Assembly: GCA_032164295.1 (NCBI GenBank)
Contig: JAJHTX010000003.1
Location: forward strand, 3,100,001 to 3,164,000
Origin: Inonotus obliquus
Taxonomy: Eukaryota > Basidiomycota > Agaricomycetes > Hymenochaetales > Hymenochaetaceae
Length of the DNA stretch: 64,000 nucleotides
Direction: 5' to 3'
The translations under genes and the position numbers were made by a program. Below the pieces are notes generated by a model that was given only the letters and a program-made list of their open reading frames with translations, did no database searches and had not been told where the DNA came from. Every line of letters begins with the position of its first letter. Position 1 is the first letter of the stretch. Shown here one piece after another: positions 59,990-64,000 of this stretch.

Positions 59990-61360
59990 GGGTGGTGATT
60001 AGACAACGTCATCACGGACGCAATGCTGATTTCGGACCGGAATCACGTTGCACAGGCTGGCATAGCAGGAATTTTAGGGTTGTCCAATGGATGAACAGAC
60101 CACGGTCAACTGTAGTGGCCACAGAGCTCACGGGGCAAGTTGGTGAGTCAATTGAACGAGCTGAAAGCAAGTAGATTACCCGAACCGTCCAGGGTGACGT
60201 ATTTCCATGGCGATATCGGAGAGATACGAAGCCACGTACGAGCTTCTAGAGTGACAGTGAAGGTTGCAAAACGTCATCGAAGAATCAATCCCCACGGCAT
60301 GATGAACAAGTCGATAAGAGCGCTAGTACAACTACTGCTACTTTCGGCGTTCCCGGAATAACCATCAATGCACATTTGACTCCAGATAGTGATCTGCACT
60401 GGCTGTGCACGTGAGGATGGTCTCGGTGTTCTTTGAATATTCCGCAAGAAGCGGGCTGGAAATTTATGTGAGGCTACATAGACCCGAACACGACGGGCGG
60501 CCAAAGTGCGCCGTCGACGTCACGCCACAGCCCATGTCCATCAAACGTGTTTATGCTTCCGGCAGAGCTTTCTTGCGACATCCTGGACGAAAGGAACTGA
60601 CCTCCTTGGCAATCGGACCACTCACAGCTATATCGATCGGACTATTCCGGCCGTCCAGCGAATCCTATCGGTCAACCGACATCCTTGCCTCCTATAATAA
60701 TATGATGGCTTGTTGATGAGCGACGATGTATATTTCAAGCGACAACTAACCGCGTGGTCACACTGATGTAGAGAACCCCGCGTGCGTAAAGCGAAAAGAT
60801 TGAGTTCATTTGAATTAACTGAGATGGTCTCTCAGTTTCTTTTCAATCGACCTTTGACCAACGCAAACAAGTACGGGCAAATGCCACGACCGTGCAACTG
60901 CATACCAGGGTCGATCACGGCTTGAAACTATGGGATGTCCATGCCGGTTTGGAGCAAGACGGGGAGAAATGGGTGCATTTTTGAGGTCGGGTGGATGAGA
61001 TCCGGGGCCGGCACGATTCCGTTGAAGCATATGGACACACGGCGCCCGAGTGAGACTCTCAAGAAGACCGATATGAAAATTATGCGGAGATGGCAGAATA
61101 CAGAGACACAGTAAATCGATGTTACATCGAGTCTAGAAAGAGGCTGGACAAACGAAAGAGCATGCAAGAGAGTTGGGCGGTGAAACTTGGAGAGAGGGAC
61201 TGGTGTCCAGGGTCCTGCTTTGATGCGTGCCTGATGCGTGCCGAGAAAGGAAATGACAGATCGACTACATCAGTTTCCGGAGACACTCGACTTGAATAAT
61301 ATTCAAATTTTCAGGGTCTCATCAATATTCTCCAGACTAGTGGGTCTACCATCGACGGCT

Positions 61361-61368
61361 TATAAAAG
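61361..61368 (+). promoter_or_regulatory. TATA box of the sugar transporter
   Basis: TATAAAAG lies 114-121 bases upstream of the ATG at 61482 and is followed by a pyrimidine-rich leader (61400-61470), the usual core-promoter layout of strongly expressed fungal genes. Confidence 0.65.
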
Positions 61369-61481
61369 GCCACCGTTATCCCATATGCTTCCCTTGAGCA
61401 TTCTCGCTTCTCCCCACCCCCGCAACCCTTCTCTCCCACACACTCCGCTTTCCCCACCAACCTCCAACTACATCCTCACCT

Positions 61482-63650
61482 ATGGCTGGAGGTCCCGCTG
61501 CCTTCGGTGGCCCTGTCATTGGCTCCGATGTCCACAAGAATACTGCCGCAGGCATCATCATGGTTAGCTCAATTCATTATTTATTTACACTTTTCTGACT
61601 GACTGTTCTCCGCACAGGCGTGCGTTACTTTGACCATAGTTAGCTTTGATATAAACTCTAATGCTATCATTATCTCCCCTCGTTTAGCGCCTTCGCTGCC
61701 TTCGGTGGTATTCTCTATGGGTGAGTTCTCACCGCGTGATTCGATCCGGATTTATCTCATCTGTCGGCTAAAGTTACGACACCGGTATCATCAATGGCGT
61801 ACAAGCAATGAATGATTGGCTTCGCACGTTTGGTAGCCCAACAGACGATCTCAAAGCCTTCCCAGGTGGCTTTGGAATAACCACTGGTCAAAGGTCTCTT
61901 GTCGTCTCTATCCTCTCTGTTGGTACATTCACTGGTGCCCTCATCGGTGCACCAACTGCGGATCTTCTGGGGCGTAGATGGGGGCTTATATTTACCTGCC
62001 TGGTTTTCTCAATTGGTGTCGCTATGCAAACCGCGGCCACTTCATTCCCATTGTTCATCGTCGGACGTGTGGTCGCCGGTATCGGAGTTGGTCAAGTTTC
62101 GGTCCTTGTGCCAATGTATCAATCGGAATGGTATGTTCCCGTCATTTCGCGTCATTCATATTCGCCCCTCCTATCTCCGTTCTCCCGGCGCATTTCTTTT
62201 GGTCGGTTTCTCCGACTTTTTTCCTGCAGGCGAAGCTATTTTTTTCGGGACGCGACGTCTTGGCATGTTTAGTACCTGCCATTCCGGGTTAGCGTCGATC
62301 GAATTAATTTTATTTCTACTTGGTATCACATGGCATGTTTTGAAAAGGTCCAACTCATACGCCTCCTCCTTTCTAGCTCTCCTAAGTGGATTCGCGGTGC
62401 CATCGTCGCAGGTTATCAATGGGCCATCACCATCGGACTGTTGCTTGCAGCTGTCGTTAATAATGCTACCGAGGGCCGTGATGACCACTCCGCGTGGCGA
62501 ATTCCGATCGCTGTTCAGTTCATTTGGGCATTCGTCCTTGCAGTCGGAATGGCATACTTACCAGAATCGCCTCGTTGGCTCATCAAGAAGGGTCGTGATG
62601 AGGCTGCTGCGCACGCAATGAGTCGCCTTACGGGTGCTCCTCCTAATGATCTGTCTGTTACTGAAGTTTTGGATGATATCCGCGCCAGTCTTGAAGAGGA
62701 GAAGCAGTACGTGCATCCCTACAGTTCACTTCCCATTTGTATTGATTTAATGGATCCAAACTTTACAGATTTGGGGCTTCGACCTACCGCGACTGTTTCC
62801 GCACGGGCGAGCCGAACAAGATTTGCTACCGTGTATTGTCTGCCATGGCCCTCCAAATGTGGCAGCAACTTACTGGAATCAACTTCATCTTCTATTACGG
62901 CACGACATTCTTCCAGAACGCGGGCATCAATAACGCCTTCCTCATCACCGTCGCTACGAACATTGTCAACGTATTCATGACTCTTCCGGGCATGTGGGGT
63001 ATCGAGCGATTTGGTCGCAGGACTCTTTTAATCGTAGGCGCCATTGGCATGTGTGTATGCGAGTTCATCGTCGCTATTGCTGGTGTTACTGTTCCGCAAG
63101 AGAACTTGGCTGGACAAAAGGTGCTGATTGCTTTTGTGTAAGTCTATTTCCGTTTCGTGATTATCTGTCTAGCGTAGCTAAGCCGCTCTTTTCTAGGTGC
63201 ATCTATATCGCCTTCTTCGCAGCTACCTGGGGACCGATTGCCTGGGTTATAACCGGCGAGATCTTCCCTCTCAACGTACGCGCGAAGGGTATGTCAATGG
63301 CTGCAGCATCCAACTGGCTCTGGAACTTCGGTATCGGCTTCGCGACGCCGTACCTCGTCGATCCTGGCGCAGGCAACGCAAACTTGCAAGCCAAAGTGTT
63401 CTTCATTTGGGGCTCGACATGCTTCTGTTGTATCATCTACGCGTTCTTCTTCATCCCCGAGACGAAGGGCCTGTCACTCGAACAGATCGACCTTTTATAT
63501 ATACACTCGACGCCGCTTACGAGTAATCGGATGCGTCGCAGGCTTCTGACGGAGAATATACACGTTGCGGATCAGCAGAGACTTGGAGATGTGGAGGGGA
63601 AGGAAGTCCATCATGACGACCATTCAGAAGAGAAAGTCGAAAAGGTCTAG
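61482..63650 (+). CDS. MFS hexose/sugar transporter
   Basis: Twelve-helix sugar porter of the plasma membrane, probably a monosaccharide/H+ symporter. Exons 61482-61562, 61618-61619, 61688-61720, 61774-62130, 62377-62706, 62769-63137 and 63197-63650 join in phase to give 541 residues. Sugar-porter signatures: GGILYGYDTGIINGVQAM, DLLGRRWG, VGRVVAGIGVGQVSVLVPMY, PESPRWLIKKGRDEAA, QQLTGINFIFYYG, ERFGRRTLLIVG and FIPETKGLSLEQID. The second exon must be only two bases (GC) to keep frame between IIM and AFAAFGG. Intron 4 (246 nt) is unusually long. The C-terminal tail is acidic and His-containing (HHDDHSEEKVEKV). Exact substrate cannot be told. Confidence 0.93.
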
Positions 63651-64000
63651 ACAGACGACTTATTTGCATTTGTCTCATCTCATATCTCATACAACATTCA
63701 CCATTCTATTTTGATTCCTCGCTCACCTCTCACCTCTCACTTCTCACTATCCGACACCGCTCGATAAGATGTGTCATTATTCGATTCACGGGTATCACGG
63801 TATCACGGTATACTAATGGGCTGTTATACACATCACACATCATGACTTATTCCTCCGCAAGAGGGACGATGAGAAACCTGTCATGTACTATCTTTTTTCC
63901 TTATTACACTCGTGTATGAATACAACGCGACTTTCCATTTCCATTTGATTTCCTGGGTCCTGACCTGATCAACTGATGTGTGTTGTTACCTGAGAAGCAG
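63651..64000. other. 3' flank of the sugar transporter
   Basis: Pyrimidine-rich 3' UTR-like DNA with short direct repeats (CACCTCTCACCTCTCACTTCTCAC near 63725, GGTATCACGGTATCAC near 63792). No further gene is seen before the window ends. Confidence 0.5.

Larger units (their letters stand above)
56800..61360. other. gene-poor interval
   Basis: About 4.5 kb with no recognised gene apart from the weak items listed separately (AT-rich island, hairpin, one short frame). Frames in 58.0-61.3 kb lack family motifs and consistent splice sites. No tRNA or repeat family recognised. Confidence 0.45.

Noticed and set aside
1..64000. CRISPR arrays, bacterial operons, phage or integrative elements
   Set aside because: No regularly spaced repeats, no ribosome-binding-site-led gene strings, and the whole window has spliceosomal genes of a fungus.
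1..64000. secondary-metabolite or other multi-gene cluster
   Set aside because: No backbone synthase, P450 or tailoring enzymes; neighbouring genes belong to unrelated housekeeping and uptake functions.

Overview
The window is nuclear DNA from a filamentous basidiomycete, most likely an Agaricomycete. Nearly every gene is cut by short GT-AG introns (about 50-80 nt), and several exons are tiny. The gene set also fits: a secreted blue-copper laccase, a GH128-type secreted glucanase-like protein, an OPT peptide transporter, a sugar transporter, and serine/proline-rich orphan proteins. No bacterial operon, tRNA, rRNA, CRISPR array or intact transposon was recognised. Exon joins were worked out by hand from splice signals, reading phase and remembered family motifs.

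Layout. 0-5.4 kb: a decayed GH128 copy and an intact GH128 gene in the same orientation, then a gene-poor stretch. 5.4-7.5 kb: a low-complexity Ser/His-rich orphan. 7.5-11.4 kb: no supported gene. 11.4-18.0 kb: a dense block with a tubby/DUF6593-like protein carrying a charged tail (-), the mitochondrial ribosomal protein mS29/DAP3 (-), and the AP endonuclease APN2 (+). The last two diverge from a 196-bp gap. 19.6-23.8 kb: a very intron-rich OPT oligopeptide transporter. 25.8-28.3 kb: a laccase (-). 28.3-33.0 kb: mostly gene-poor, perhaps with decayed coding pieces.

33.0-41.7 kb: orphan proteins, namely one with a PP1-docking-like RVSF motif, a small poly-Q/His protein, a Ser-rich protein, and a two-TM membrane protein divergent from the Ser-rich one. 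42.3-48.2 kb: a housekeeping block with ADE1 SAICAR synthetase (+), the mitochondrial phosphate carrier (-), a probable Nnf1 kinetochore subunit (-) and a small Lys-rich orphan (+). 50.8-56.8 kb: a Clr2-type silencing protein (-) and an MFS transporter (-). 56.8-61.4 kb: gene-poor, with an AT-rich island and a sharp hairpin followed by T7. 61.5-63.7 kb: an MFS sugar transporter (+) whose frame appears to need a 2-nt microexon.

The genes do not form one pathway. Housekeeping genes (DNA repair, mitochondrial translation, phosphate import, purine synthesis, kinetochore, silencing) alternate with secretion and uptake genes typical of a saprotroph (laccase, GH128, peptide and sugar transporters). 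I found no convincing new multi-gene system. The most notable items are the inferred 2-nt microexon, the GH128 duplication and decay, the duplicated intron segment near 48 kb, the charged insert in the laccase, and the hairpin in the AT-rich desert.
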